A DNA stretch of 64,000 bases from Sulfurifustis variabilis (GCF_002355415.1 NZ_AP014936.1:3100001-3164000), one strand, 5' to 3'; counted from the first letter of the stretch, positions 32,407 to 42,040 are shown. Notes: generated by a model from the letters alone, not told the origin. Made by a program: numbers and translations.

Positions 32407-33614
32407 TCCCCGGCCGGCGGCGGGATCTCGCGAACGACGATGTCCCTGCCCTCGGCGTCAATCAGCGCGGGCACGCGTTCGATGTGGAAGCGCGCGCGGA
32501 TCGGCTCGTTCAGCAGGTAGACCGGCGCGCGGAAGCCGTCCTGCATCTGCTTGAACCCGTCCCAACCAGCCGCACGGTCGAGCCCCGAGGCGATCAACAC
32601 CAGACGGCGGTCGCGGTAGCGCGCCGCGAGCTCGCGCGCGAGCGCGACCTGCTCCGGCCGCGACGCGTCGAACACCAGCAGTCGTTCGTGGAACGGCATG
32701 AGGTCGAGCGGGTTGATGCGGCTCCCCGCCGGGGCGATCACGTTCCCGCGGGCGTTCTTGATGTCGGCGGTCACCATCAAGCTCGGATCGAAGCGCCGGC
32801 TGCGCGGCTCGGTGGCCTGCGGAAGCTCGAGATACCGGAGCTTGCCCCAGTAGCGTTCGGCGGCCCGCTGCTGGGAAGCGGTCAGGTCCAGCGACGCGAG
32901 CCGTTGCTTCAGCACCTCGATCAGGTTGGGCTCGGTCGCAGTCACGGTCGGGCCGATGGCTCCGAGGTCGCCGCGCGCGCCGGCACGCACCCGGGCGAGC
33001 ATGTGGCGGATGCCATAGGTGCCACGGGCCTGCGCGATCGGCTCGCCACCCGCATAGACCGCGATCGCCGGCACCTCGTCGGTGCCGAGCCGCTCGAAGC
33101 GCGGCGGGTCGATCGTCACGGCGGGCACCGGGTCGAGACCGGCCAAGAGCGCGTGCAGGCGCTTGATGGCGTCGCGGAATCGCTGGCCCTCCGGGATGCC
33201 GCGGAAGATCATCACGGCGTTCGGGTACGAGGACACTTCGGCCGCGATCTCGCGCAGCGCCTCCTCGCCCAGCGCCCAGGAGACCAGGATCTCGACGCGG
33301 TAACCCGACGCGGTGGAGGCAGCCCCGCTCGCTTCGCCGGCGGGATCGACGCCGAGCATCTCGGCGGCGTCGCCCGTGCGCGCGGAGCCCTCGATTCTCG
33401 CGGCGTCGCGGGCGATGGACTCGACGCCTTCGCGCTGCGCGGGGGTCAACGGCGCACCTTCCAGCCAGGCCGGGTACGGTGCTTGTTCCGCCTGTTTCTC
33501 GATACGCTGAGCCTGTTCGACGATGGCATCGATGCCATCGAGCACGGCGTCGGACGCGGACACGCCGGCGGAGGCGATGAGCAGCGTTGCGGCTAGCGTA
33601 GCGGCGCGCGGCAT
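32403..33614 (-). CDS. traW: TrbC-TraW fusion protein
   Basis: The 403 aa product has a signal peptide (TLLIASAGVSA). Residues ~105-250 match F-type TrbC (YRVEILVSWALGEEALREIA, AIAVYAGGEPIAQARG) and residues ~280-403 match TraW (YWGKLRYLELPQA, NARGNVIAPAGSRINPLDL). In F plasmid these are separate interacting periplasmic proteins; SXT-type elements have the fused form. Confidence 0.85.
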   Translation of the reverse strand: MPRAATLAATLLIASAGVSASDAVLDGIDAIVEQAQRIEKQAEQAPYPAWLEGAPLTPAQREGVESIARDAARIEGSARTGDAAEMLGVDPAGEASGAASTASGYRVEILVSWALGEEALREIAAEVSSYPNAVMIFRGIPEGQRFRDAIKRLHALLAGLDPVPAVTIDPPRFERLGTDEVPAIAVYAGGEPIAQARGTYGIRHMLARVRAGARGDLGAIGPTVTATEPNLIEVLKQRLASLDLTASQQRAAERYWGKLRYLELPQATEPRSRRFDPSLMVTADIKNARGNVIAPAGSRINPLDLMPFHERLLVFDASRPEQVALARELAARYRDRRLVLIASGLDRAAGWDGFKQMQDGFRAPVYLLNEPIRARFHIERVPALIDAEGRDIVVREIPPPAGE

Positions 33615-33622
33615 CGCGCATC

Positions 33623-34153
33623 CTAAAGAAGCTTCATGGCGCGACCCACGATCTGGTCGGCCGCCACGTACCCCCAGTAGCGCCCGTCGTAGGAGTCGTG
33701 CGAGCGCCCCATGAAGAAGTAGTGGCCGTCCGGCACGTGTTCGCTGCGCGCGAAGGCCGAGGCCTGACGCCCTAGGGTGCGCGCCAGTGCGAGCCCCTCT
33801 CCCACGGCAGCGCCGTTGACGGTGGTCCGCTCCCGGGTCACCTCGACCTCATCGCCCGGCAGGCCGGCGACCTCCTTGGCGATCAGCGTGCCGTCGGTGA
33901 AGAACGTGTGTCCTCCGATCTTCACGACGATGCCGCGCGCCGCGAACGCGTAGATCCCGCCGCGTTTCGGCGCGCGGTCTCCGAGGTCGACCAGGAACAC
34001 CCGCCAGCCGGGCAGGCAGGTCGAGGCCTGGGTGGCGATGCCGATTCGGTAGTGCGTGCGGAACCAGGCCGTCGCGCCGAGCAGCGCGACCGTGATCAGC
34101 GCCGCCTTGATGAGAAACCGCCTGCGGCTAGCGAACCAGTTCCGCGGGGACAT
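33623..34153 (-). CDS. TrhF/TraF-type S26 signal peptidase
   Basis: The 176 aa product has an N-terminal membrane anchor (LIKAALITVALLGATAWF), the catalytic serine in TQASTCLPGW and the lysine in AKEVAGLPGDEVEV, plus the FMGRSHDSYDGRYWG box of conjugative S26 peptidases. It probably processes pilin or other tra proteins. It overlaps trbI by 26 bp. Confidence 0.85.
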   Translation of the reverse strand: MSPRNWFASRRRFLIKAALITVALLGATAWFRTHYRIGIATQASTCLPGWRVFLVDLGDRAPKRGGIYAFAARGIVVKIGGHTFFTDGTLIAKEVAGLPGDEVEVTRERTTVNGAAVGEGLALARTLGRQASAFARSEHVPDGHYFFMGRSHDSYDGRYWGYVAADQIVGRAMKLL

Positions 34154-34457
34154 AGTTCGCTTCCGGGGCGCCGAGCACCGCCTGTCCGTCCAGGACGAGG
34201 TAGCCGGCGTCCGTGAGCTTTTTCACCGCCTCGCGCACGCGCGCCATGCGGTGGTTGACGGTCTGCGGCGCGCTGTCGTCCTTGGGAAGATCGGCGACCA
34301 CCTGGCCGAAATCGACCACCGCGATCGGCGGCGGCGCGCTCGCGGGCTCGAAGCGCTTCAGCGCGTAGTGCGCGCCGGTGGCAGCGATGGCCCCCGCCAC
34401 CGCACCGGCGATCGCCGCCGCGCGCCAGACGCGCCCGGCTTCAAGCGGCGCGGCCAC
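34128..34457 (-). CDS. trbI: TrbI-like (F-type) conjugation protein
   Basis: The 109 aa product has one membrane span (AAIAGAVAGAIAATGAHYAL) and IAVVDFGQVVADLPKDDSAP, resembling F-type TrbI, which influences pilus retraction. It overlaps both traC and the peptidase gene. Assignment rests on position and the VDFGQVV motif. Confidence 0.65.
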   Translation of the reverse strand: MAAPLEAGRVWRAAAIAGAVAGAIAATGAHYALKRFEPASAPPPIAVVDFGQVVADLPKDDSAPQTVNHRMARVREAVKKLTDAGYLVLDGQAVLGAPEANYVPAELVR

Positions 34458-36903
34458 GCGCCTGCTCCCGCTGCTTGAGGATGTCGCGGATCGCCTCGGC
34501 GAGCGTGAGCCCCCGGCTCATCCGCTCGTGGATCGCGTGGCGGTCCTCGGGGTGCGTCGAGTACAGCAGTCGGCGGAAGGGCTCGATCACGAGGTAGGCG
34601 ACCCCCATGCCGTTCGGCGTGATGACGAACGCCTGCGAATAGCGGCCGGGCGCGGTGTGGATCTCTTTCATCAGCTCGTAGGCGCCGTCGGAGACCGGGA
34701 GACGCCGGTCCTTCTTGATCTCGTCGATCGCGGAGGCCTGCTGCTTCAAGAGGATCTTGGTCGCCGAGTTCTCGGTGATCGCGAGCCCGACCGGGCTCGA
34801 GTACAGGTCGTTGATGCCCTGCGAGATGAACACCCCGGCGGCGTTCATCTTGCGGAACCGGCGCCAGCCCGTCTCGAGGAAGCGGGTCACCGCCTCGCCC
34901 GCGTTCTTGAGGATGTCCCAGCCCTCGTCGCAGAGCACCATGCGGTAGCGGTTGTCGCCGCTGCGCGCCGAGGCGACGAAGATGTTGTACTGGATCTGGT
35001 AGATGAGCTGCAGGAGCACGACCTGCTGCAGGTGCGGACGGCTCTTCAGCTCCTCGAGCTCGATGACCGTGAAGTTGTCCTGGAAGGTGACGTTGTTCTC
35101 GCCAACGAAGTAGCGGCCGTACTCGCCCCGCGAGGTAAAGGCGTAGAGCTGGTGACCGATGTCCTTGACGCGCTGGTCCGGTTCAGCCTTGCAGCGCTCG
35201 GCGATGTCGTCGACCTGCATCGCCCGCCCCTTCTCGTCCCAGATCTCGCGCATCACGCGCTTGAGCGAGGCGGTCTGGAAGTCGCTGAGGGGCTGGGTCG
35301 GCGCCGCCATCGCCGCGACGATCCCGACCAGCATGTCCGACTCCTCGCTGTAGTCGACGACGAGCGGGAACGGGTTCAGGCAGACGTTGGTGTTCTCCCC
35401 GAAGTGGACGAACGCGCCGCCGTGGCGCTCGGCGCTGTTCTTGTACGACTTGCCGACGTCAATCACCCAGATCTGGGCGTTCACCGACAGGAGCGACGTG
35501 CAGAGGTCGTTCGCGAAGTTGGACTTGCCGGCGCCGCTCTCCGCGCAGATCACGGCGTTGTAGTTGGTGCTCGAATCGAACAGGTTGAAGGACACCGGCT
35601 GACCTTGGCGCGAGATGAGGCTCATCACCGGCGTGCCGGTGCCGGTCCAGTCGCCGAAGATCGGCAGCATCGGGATGACGTGGCGGGTGGCGAAGGTCTT
35701 GTAGCGGAACAGGTCGCCCACCGCGCGCCGGTCGGCCCCGAGGGGCAGGTTGTTGATGAAGAGCGGCAGCGACACGAAATCGTCCGCCATGAGGTGGAAG
35801 CCGAGCTCGCCCCAGTAGGAGATCGTGTTCGCGACGGCGGCGGTGGCGGCGTCCTCGTCGGGCGCGAACAAGGCGATGCCGAGGTACATGCGGCACGGCC
35901 GGTCGCCGTCGTCGAGCGCCTGGAAGAGCACGTCGAAGCCCTTTTTCTTCAGGCCGAGCATGGGCTCGAACTTAAGCAGCGGGCCGTAAGCCTGGTTGGT
36001 CACCCAGGTGCGCTTGGTACTGAGCATCGCCTTGGAGTGCTGGGGGTCGGGGAAAAACAGGGTGGCCGTGATCAGCACGTTCTCGAACACGCCGCGCGCC
36101 CCGGTGCGCGGCTCGCAGAGATAGGCGACGGCCTGCCCGAAGGAGACGCCGTCCGGATAGCGCTTGACCGAAAGCGTCCGCACCCGCGTCGAGCCGAGCC
36201 ACACGCCCTGGCGGTCGCGCCGGATCTCGTTGTCCCAGTCGATCACCTGCTCGCGCAGCGGCTTGTCGGCATCGGCCGAGACCGGGCCGCGGCGCCAGGA
36301 GGCGTTCGGGCCATGGTTGAACAGCGTCGAGAGCGTGTGGACGTAGCCGTCGACCGTGAGCTCGCGCGGCGCGAGCCCCACGGTCTCGAGGGCCTGCCGG
36401 ATGTCGACGCGCAGGGCGCTGCACGCGGCGACCTCCTTCTCGCTCGGGGTGGCGGCGGTAAGCGGCAGCTTGACGGTGACGATCACCCGGATGTGGCGGA
36501 GGCGCAGCCGCATGCCGTCGATGATCGGCTGCTGCGCGCCGCCGGCGATGAACTGGGCGCGCTGCTCGGCCGAGGCGCGCAGATCCGGGTCGCGCTGCCC
36601 GATCCGCAGATCCCGGAAATGCGTGACGAAGTCGCCGATGTCCGGTCCGGCCCAGAGCGCGATCGAGACGAGCGTGTCGGCCGGCCACTCGCGGTTGAGC
36701 AGGACTTTCAGGCGCTCGGCGACGCTGTCGTCGGCGCCCGGCAGTGGGCGGCACACGAACCCGAAGCCGAGCGCGGCGTCCTCGTCGGTGTTGGCGACGC
36801 CGTCGAACCTCGACGGCACGCAGTAGAAGAGATGCGTCTCGTCGCTGTACGACACCGGCGACAGCATGCGCGTCGCGCGCTCGTACTGGATGAGAGTTGT
36901 CAT
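34441..36903 (-). CDS. traC: TraC type IV secretion ATPase
   Basis: The 820 aa product is a VirB4-type ATPase. Walker A is ESGAGKSNFAND near residue 456 and Walker B is RMVLCDEGWDIL. N-terminal features ETHLFYCVPSRFDGVANTDE and LGFGFVCRPLPGADD are typical of F-type TraC. It powers pilus assembly at the inner membrane. ATG 36903. Confidence 0.92.
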   Translation of the reverse strand: MTTLIQYERATRMLSPVSYSDETHLFYCVPSRFDGVANTDEDAALGFGFVCRPLPGADDSVAERLKVLLNREWPADTLVSIALWAGPDIGDFVTHFRDLRIGQRDPDLRASAEQRAQFIAGGAQQPIIDGMRLRLRHIRVIVTVKLPLTAATPSEKEVAACSALRVDIRQALETVGLAPRELTVDGYVHTLSTLFNHGPNASWRRGPVSADADKPLREQVIDWDNEIRRDRQGVWLGSTRVRTLSVKRYPDGVSFGQAVAYLCEPRTGARGVFENVLITATLFFPDPQHSKAMLSTKRTWVTNQAYGPLLKFEPMLGLKKKGFDVLFQALDDGDRPCRMYLGIALFAPDEDAATAAVANTISYWGELGFHLMADDFVSLPLFINNLPLGADRRAVGDLFRYKTFATRHVIPMLPIFGDWTGTGTPVMSLISRQGQPVSFNLFDSSTNYNAVICAESGAGKSNFANDLCTSLLSVNAQIWVIDVGKSYKNSAERHGGAFVHFGENTNVCLNPFPLVVDYSEESDMLVGIVAAMAAPTQPLSDFQTASLKRVMREIWDEKGRAMQVDDIAERCKAEPDQRVKDIGHQLYAFTSRGEYGRYFVGENNVTFQDNFTVIELEELKSRPHLQQVVLLQLIYQIQYNIFVASARSGDNRYRMVLCDEGWDILKNAGEAVTRFLETGWRRFRKMNAAGVFISQGINDLYSSPVGLAITENSATKILLKQQASAIDEIKKDRRLPVSDGAYELMKEIHTAPGRYSQAFVITPNGMGVAYLVIEPFRRLLYSTHPEDRHAIHERMSRGLTLAEAIRDILKQREQARGRAA

Positions 36904-36933
36904 GGTCCGTGTCCCGGGCAGCAGGCGCCGCGG

Positions 36934-37782
36934 CTACTTCTTGGCGACGCCGGCACCGACCCGCCTTTCACCCGCAGTCCTCGAACCCGTGTCCCCGCCG
37001 TCCCGCGCAGGATGGGTCCGATCGGCGACGAGCCAGCCGGCCCAATCCGCGGGCAGGCCACGGCTCACCATGCTGTCGGCGCGGATGGTGTACGGCACGC
37101 CGTGGATGCCGAGGAGTTGAGCGGTCACCATCGCCTTCTGGATCGGCTTGAGATCGCAGGGCTTCTGCTGCTCGAGTGGCTTTCCGTAGTCCTCGCTCAT
37201 CAGGGCGTTGAGCGCAGCCTTACGATCCTTGGCGCAGCCGAGCTCGCGCACCAGGCGCTGCGACTCCGGGCCGAGCACCGGGATCGCGATGAAATCGAAC
37301 GCGTACCGCTTGGCGAGCTCAGGTTTGTCCGTGACCTGCTTCATGAGCTTCGCGCACCACGGGCACTTCGGGTCGGCGAAGACCGTGACGCGCTCCTTGC
37401 CGGTTCCGTAAGTGAGCGGCCCGAGCTCCGCCACCGCGATGCCCATCCGCTCGAGATTGACGTGGGTGACCGACTCGCGCACCTCGTCGATGGACTTGAG
37501 CGGCTTGCGCTCCCAGGCGTCGAACAGCGTGCCACGCAGGACGTAGCGGCCGCTGTCGGAGATGTAGAGCAGCTCGCCGTTGCTCACCACCGCCTTGAGC
37601 GCGCCGATCGGCATCGCGACGATCGATTCGATCCTCGGAGAGGCGGCAGCCGGATCGGTCACCTGAGAAGACGCCGCCGGCATCGCCGGCCCGGCGGCCC
37701 CCGTGTCCGCGGCGCTGACCGCCGCCGGCGCGGTGGCCGCGAGCAAGATCGCACCGAGACGCTTCGCGCGCCCGTTTCGCAT
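36934..37782 (-). CDS. dsbC: DsbC-like disulfide isomerase of the tra operon
   Basis: The 282 aa product starts at ATG 37782, overlapping the traA stop (TGATG). After a signal peptide (LLAATAPAAVSA) it has the DsbC dimerisation region (LLYISDSGRYVLRGTLFDAW) and a thioredoxin fold with CPWC in FADPKCPWCAKLM. It would help fold the cysteine-rich TraN and TraU in the periplasm. SXT has dsbC in the same place. Confidence 0.88.
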   Translation of the reverse strand: MRNGRAKRLGAILLAATAPAAVSAADTGAAGPAMPAASSQVTDPAAASPRIESIVAMPIGALKAVVSNGELLYISDSGRYVLRGTLFDAWERKPLKSIDEVRESVTHVNLERMGIAVAELGPLTYGTGKERVTVFADPKCPWCAKLMKQVTDKPELAKRYAFDFIAIPVLGPESQRLVRELGCAKDRKAALNALMSEDYGKPLEQQKPCDLKPIQKAMVTAQLLGIHGVPYTIRADSMVSRGLPADWAGWLVADRTHPARDGGDTGSRTAGERRVGAGVAKK

Positions 37783-38102
37783 CACAGCACCGGCAGGGTG
37801 GCGGTGAAGATCGAGTTGATCACGGTCGGCGCGTTGTAGAGGCCGATGCCGGCGCCGATGCCGACGGCGAAGGCCATCAGCGACTGGCGCGCGATGCCGG
37901 CCACGATGCCGACCAGGATCAGGGCGCCGGCGATGATGCGGCCGAGGGCGCCCTGCGACCAGTCGGTCAGCATCGTCCACACCGGGTCGAAGGCGCCGCC
38001 GCCGGTGCCGGCGAGCGCGGCCTCGGGGAGCGTGGTCGCGGCGATCGCGACGAGCGCCGTCAATACCATAAGAACATGTTGCTTGCGGTTGTTGCCCATC
38101 AT
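37782..38102 (-). CDS. traA: TraA propilin
   Basis: The 106 aa product has a long leader with a hydrophobic stretch (VLMVLTALVAIAATTLPEAA) likely cleaved near ALA-GTGGG, then two membrane spans (IIAGALILVGIVAGIA and SLMAFAVGIGAGIGL), the layout of F-type pilin. ATG 38102 with CGGAG eight bases upstream; an ATG follows at once. It is followed by dsbC. Confidence 0.85.
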   Translation of the reverse strand: MMGNNRKQHVLMVLTALVAIAATTLPEAALAGTGGGAFDPVWTMLTDWSQGALGRIIAGALILVGIVAGIARQSLMAFAVGIGAGIGLYNAPTVINSIFTATLPVL

Positions 38103-38118
38103 GATGGTTACTCCGGAG

Positions 38119-38763
38119 TTAGCGTGTTGGGGTGCCGCTCGTCGCGGCGGGTTTCGTGCCGGATGCGGCTGGCACGTTCGTGGCCGCCGCCGGGCTGCTC
38201 GCGGTGGTGCTCTTGGCGCCCGACGGACGTGTCGCTGGCTGGACGACCGGTTGCATCGTTGGTCCGGTCGGTCCCGACTGCAGCGGCGTGATCTCCCGAG
38301 CGCGGGTGCGCGCGGTTTTGCCGATCGTCCAGCGACGCGGCTCGATCTCGGTGTAGATGAGCTTGGTGAGGTGCAGATCCGAGTCCTCCGCCTCCCAGGG
38401 GGCGACCCAGATGCGCATCACGCGCGACGGCGTGCGCAGCGGCAGGGCGCCGTCGGTGATCTCCGGCACCATCCCCGGCAGCGGCTTGGGTGCGGCGCTG
38501 GCGGGTCCCTGCTGCTCCTGTTGCTCGCGCTTCTCGGGGTTGCCGGTCACCGGCCCGTCGGTGTGTTTCGAGGCCTCGTAGACCTCGGAAGCCGACAGGC
38601 ACGAGACCCCCTCGGGTATGCCACTGCACGTGAACTCCGACTTGCCGATCGCGCAGCCGGTGAGTGCGAGAACGCCCATGAGTATTTGCACGTAATGCAT
38701 GGGTCGGGATGCTAGGTTGCGCGACGCGACCGTGCGCAATCGATAGATGGCGGTTTCGAGCAC
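38119..38763 (-). CDS. traV: TraV outer-membrane lipoprotein
   Basis: A lipobox VLALTGC is followed by AIGKSEFTCSGIPEGVSCLS, the cysteine pair typical of TraV. The C-terminal half includes RTPSRVMRIWVAPWEAEDSD and a Pro/Ala/Thr-rich tail. The start is GTG 38763 with GGGGG upstream; ATG 38700 (MHYVQILMGVLALTGC) gives a more usual signal peptide and may be the true start. TraV with TraK and TraB forms the envelope-spanning core complex. Confidence 0.85.
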   Translation of the reverse strand: MLETAIYRLRTVASRNLASRPMHYVQILMGVLALTGCAIGKSEFTCSGIPEGVSCLSASEVYEASKHTDGPVTGNPEKREQQEQQGPASAAPKPLPGMVPEITDGALPLRTPSRVMRIWVAPWEAEDSDLHLTKLIYTEIEPRRWTIGKTARTRAREITPLQSGPTGPTMQPVVQPATRPSGAKSTTASSPAAATNVPAASGTKPAATSGTPTR

Positions 38764-38794
38764 TTAGTCCCCCGGATCTGTTATCGGACCGCCG

Positions 38795-39991
38795 CTACTC
38801 GTCGCGCAGGCGCATGCGCAGCGGCCCGGTCAGGATGAAGTCGATCTGGCGGCCGCTGTCGATCTCGAGCACCGGTTGGATCGCATCGGTGAGCTTCATG
38901 TAGTACTCGGCGAGGCGCTCGAAGCTCTTGCCCGCCCCGCCGTAGGCGGCGGCGCGGACTGCGTCGCTCGAGTAGTTCTGCTGGTATTGCACCGACTGCG
39001 CCGGCGTCGTGGCGATGACGGGGACGGGCTGGTAGCCGAAAACCTTGGACATGCCCTCGAGGAACCCGGCGAGCGCGGCCCGCGCGATCACCGTGCCCGA
39101 ACGGCTGACCAGGCGACCGCGCAGCCCGTTCTTGCCGTCGCTGCCCGACATGAAGCCCTCGAGCTTGGTTTCGATCACCTTGCCGTCGGTGCGCACGCAC
39201 GACAGCGTCTCGCCGCGGCCGAAGACGCGCTCGGAGCTCAAGTCCCCGTAGGTGCCGACGATCATGAAGCACTCGCGCACGTCGGCGCGGAAGTCGTTCG
39301 GCAGGATGGCCTCCTTGTTGGCGCGCGCCATGATCGGAAACGGCTCGCGGCGCGCGGCCAGTCCGGTCGGCGCGTCGACGCCAGTAATGAGCACGGCCGA
39401 GAGGATGCTGCCGGCGGGGAGGTACACGTCGTAGTCGCGGCTGTCGCGTTCGGCGCCGGCCAGCCGGATCGCGTCGCCCGCCGCTGCGTCCTCGCCGATG
39501 ACGCGCACCTCGAAGCCACCCGCACCAGCCTCCCGCGTGGTGCGCGGCGGCCGGGGATAATCGGCGAGCGGGGTCTGCGCGAACGGATTCGGCGTCGCGG
39601 CGGCGGGTCTGGCGCCGGCCGGCGTGGTCGCCGGGCCACGCTCGGCGGCCTCGCGCAGTCGCTTCATCTGATCGGCGATCGCATCGGTGGTGCTCTTGCG
39701 GGCGTCCCCGAGCTCTCGTTCCAGCCGCTCGATCTTGTGTTTGGCCTCCTCGTTGCCGCGCTGCAGGAGCTGGATCTGCGCGCTCAGGGAGTCGAGCGAC
39801 ACCTTTCGGGTGTCCGTGTCGGTGAGGACATGGCGTACCGTCTCGCGCTCCTTGCGCTCCTGAGCGCGCTTCGAGCCCGGGTCGGCGGGCGCGACGACGT
39901 AGACGAGCGCCCCGAGCACCGTGACGGCCACGCCCACGGCGAGCCAGCGCTGGGTCTTGGGCGAGAACTGCCGCCAGCTGTCCTTGAGCAT
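38795..39991 (-). CDS. traB: TraB core channel protein (VirB10-like)
   Basis: The 398 aa product has one membrane span (WLAVGVAVTVLGALVYVVA), a coiled coil (about 60-100: AQIQLLQRGNEEAKHKIERL), a Pro-rich segment, and the TrbI/VirB10 domain with SILSAVLITGVDAPTG, FMIVGTYGDLSSERV and RASRSGTV-like RGRLVSRSGTVIARAAL. A GTG at 40000 overlaps the traK stop and may be the true start. Confidence 0.88.
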   Translation of the reverse strand: MLKDSWRQFSPKTQRWLAVGVAVTVLGALVYVVAPADPGSKRAQERKERETVRHVLTDTDTRKVSLDSLSAQIQLLQRGNEEAKHKIERLERELGDARKSTTDAIADQMKRLREAAERGPATTPAGARPAAATPNPFAQTPLADYPRPPRTTREAGAGGFEVRVIGEDAAAGDAIRLAGAERDSRDYDVYLPAGSILSAVLITGVDAPTGLAARREPFPIMARANKEAILPNDFRADVRECFMIVGTYGDLSSERVFGRGETLSCVRTDGKVIETKLEGFMSGSDGKNGLRGRLVSRSGTVIARAALAGFLEGMSKVFGYQPVPVIATTPAQSVQYQQNYSSDAVRAAAYGGAGKSFERLAEYYMKLTDAIQPVLEIDSGRQIDFILTGPLRMRLRDE

Positions 39992-39996
39992 TTGCT

Positions 39997-40971
39997 TCAC
40001 TGCGCAGTCCCGAGCAGCGATGGTCGCTCGGTCACGTTCGGCTTCGACGGCTGGCGCTGGAAGGCGACGTAGACCTCGGTCGCCTGCCCGGGCTCGAGCA
40101 CGACCTCGGGCCAGAAGGCGACGCCGGCGACGTCCTCGGCGGCGCACCACGTCTCCTTCAGTTCGACCGGTTTCGCTCCGGTGTTGCGCGCGACGCCGAC
40201 CGCCACCTCGATCCGGGCGCCGGTCAGCAACTGTCCCCGGTCGAACGAGAACCGCACGCCCGCGCGTTCGGCCTCGGGGCCCAGGCAGCTGCGGCGCGCC
40301 GCGGGCACCGCCGGGCGCAGCGCGTAGCCCTGCGGCAGTTGCCCGAGGGCGATCTGGCGAAAGGTCTGCCGCAGCATGTCCTCGTAGGGATGCGCGCGTT
40401 CCCATTTCGTCGCCTTGTCCTTGCTGTAGCGACCGACCACCGCCAAGTCGCTCTTGAGGGTCAGCGTGATGTCGCGCGGCGGGATCTTCTTCGGCACGAA
40501 CGTGACCGAGATCGCGACCGACTCGTCGCCCTTCTCGGTGATGTAGAGCCCGACCGGCGTCTCGGACTTCGGCGCCACGTAGAGGACGTTGCCTTCGCGG
40601 TGAATCGCGGCGGTCGAGGTCGTTTTCGCCACCGGATGATCGAAGGGCGTGACGATCCGGTTCAGGTGCCCCAGCGCGATCGGCACGATCTCGGTCACGC
40701 CCGGCTTGACCAGCAAGTGATTCGCCTCGGTGGTCACCTTGAGCGGCGGCGCCGCGATCTCCGCTGGCGACGCCGTCGCTGCGGCCGGTAAGTCCGGTGT
40801 GGACGGCGCTGCGAGCGACGCACCGGGACTGACCGGCACGACCGGCGGTGGCGGAGTCTGCGAAGCCGAGCCCAGCACCGATGCCGGCACCGTCGGCAGC
40901 TCCACGGCCTGCGCGCTGCCGAGCGCGGCGAGAAGCAGGAGCGCCGCGCGGGCGGGTGCGTTCGTCTTCAT
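39997..40971 (-). CDS. traK: TraK secretin-like core protein
   Basis: The 324 aa product has a signal peptide (ALLLLAALGSAQA) and TraK features: ANHLLVKPGVTEIVPIALGH, LNRIVTPFDHPVAKT and PVGLYITEKGDESVAISVTF. VirB9-like. It overlaps traE by four bases and traB follows. Confidence 0.88.
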   Translation of the reverse strand: MKTNAPARAALLLLAALGSAQAVELPTVPASVLGSASQTPPPPVVPVSPGASLAAPSTPDLPAAATASPAEIAAPPLKVTTEANHLLVKPGVTEIVPIALGHLNRIVTPFDHPVAKTTSTAAIHREGNVLYVAPKSETPVGLYITEKGDESVAISVTFVPKKIPPRDITLTLKSDLAVVGRYSKDKATKWERAHPYEDMLRQTFRQIALGQLPQGYALRPAVPAARRSCLGPEAERAGVRFSFDRGQLLTGARIEVAVGVARNTGAKPVELKETWCAAEDVAGVAFWPEVVLEPGQATEVYVAFQRQPSKPNVTERPSLLGTAQ

Positions 40972-41615
40972 CGCGCGGCCTCCCTGGCGTCAGCGGCCGC
41001 CTCCGCCGTCGCGGCGGGGCTCGTGGTCTTCTCCAGACGCGCGAGGTTTTCGAGCGTGCGCGGCTGGCCGCGGTAGGTTTCGAGGTGCGTGACGTACGGC
41101 TGGTAGGCGCGCACCTTGACGATGAGCTCGTAGGTGCGCGCATCGCGGTCGTCGCGCCCCATCGGCCCGGAGACGATCGAGTTGCCGACGACGAACACCT
41201 TCTCGGTCTTCGGCTCGAAGATCACCTCGCGCGGCTCGAAGCGCATGGTCACGCGATCGAGCTTGATCTGCTCGACCTGGCGCGCGAGGGCGTTGACGAC
41301 GTCTTGGTAGACGCTCGGCGCGAGCAGCGGCGTGATGAGGCGCTTGAGGTCGTCGGCGTTGCCGGGGGTCACATTGCCGAGCAGTCCCGCCACCACGAGC
41401 GACCACGACTCCGCGAACGACTGGTCGGCGCGGTCGCGCGCGACCTTCATGGGCTGGGTGAGCTCAGGCGGCGTCAGTACCACCACCTCGCCGCGCGTGA
41501 AGGCCGCCAAGCCGACGACGACGTTGGAGGCGATCAGGCCGAAGATCACGTAGCGCTGCACGCGGTTCTCAAGGCGCATGCCGTCCCAGGTGGCAAAGAA
41601 CTTCCCCCAGTTCAT
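40968..41615 (-). CDS. traE: TraE inner-membrane assembly protein
   Basis: The 215 aa product has an N-terminal span (YVIFGLIASNVVVGLAAF) and TraE features: QSFAESWSLVVAGLLGNVTP, TMRFEPREVIFEPKTEKVFV. VirB8-like. The C-terminal Ala-rich segment follows EKTTSPAATA. Confidence 0.88.
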   Translation of the reverse strand: MNWGKFFATWDGMRLENRVQRYVIFGLIASNVVVGLAAFTRGEVVVLTPPELTQPMKVARDRADQSFAESWSLVVAGLLGNVTPGNADDLKRLITPLLAPSVYQDVVNALARQVEQIKLDRVTMRFEPREVIFEPKTEKVFVVGNSIVSGPMGRDDRDARTYELIVKVRAYQPYVTHLETYRGQPRTLENLARLEKTTSPAATAEAAADAREAAR

Positions 41616-41623
41616 GGCCGGCC

Positions 41624-41905
41624 TCAGATGTGGAACTCGCGCGCGAAGGGATTCGGGATGGTGCGCGCGCTGGTCGGCAACGCGCCGAGCCAGTACAGGA
41701 CGTGCAAGAAGTAGCCGTCCGGCTTGCCGTCGCGGTAGCGCGCATACGCCTTGGTCAGGACGAGCCCGATCAGCGTGAAGATCAACGCCTGCGAGAGCAT
41801 CACGCCGATCACAAGCCCGATCGCGAGCGGCGCGATCTCGTCAGCGCTCCAGAGCAGCAGGTGCGGCGGATCGTCCACGAACCGCGGCAACTCGATGTGA
41901 CTCAT
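41624..41905 (-). CDS. traL: TraL pilus assembly protein
   Basis: The 93 aa product starts at ATG 41905 with CGGAGG upstream. It has IELPRFVDDPPHLLLWSADE, two membrane spans (ALAIGLVIGVML-like and ALIFTLIGLVLTKAY) and the short tail typical of TraL. It is the first gene of the traLEKBVA series and lies beside a cargo insertion. Confidence 0.88.
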   Translation of the reverse strand: MSHIELPRFVDDPPHLLLWSADEIAPLAIGLVIGVMLSQALIFTLIGLVLTKAYARYRDGKPDGYFLHVLYWLGALPTSARTIPNPFAREFHI

Positions 41906-41963
41906 GCGAACCTCCGAAGGTCTTGGCTCGCGTGACACTACCTGCGCTGCCGGGTGTCGATGC

Positions 41964-41994
41964 GGGGGATAGATGCGCTATTTGCGCGTTTACC
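41964..41994 (-). promoter_or_regulatory. Palindromic activator-box candidate upstream of traL
   Basis: The minus strand reads GGTAAACGCGCAAATAGCG then CATCTATCCCCC; it contains AAATAGCG, the core of FlhDC boxes, and resembles the sites at 21475 and 50052. It lies about 60 bp before the traL start. Confidence 0.5.
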
Positions 41995-42040
41995 GTCAGC
42001 TGGGCATCATGTGCATGCGATTATTTGATAGTTAGCGGCT

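Noticed and set aside
34378-37839. Very long plus-strand ORF (1153 codons)
   Set aside because: It is antisense to traC, dsbC and trbI; GC-rich codon use leaves the opposite frame open. Its composition is rich in Arg, His and Asp repeats and has no family signature.
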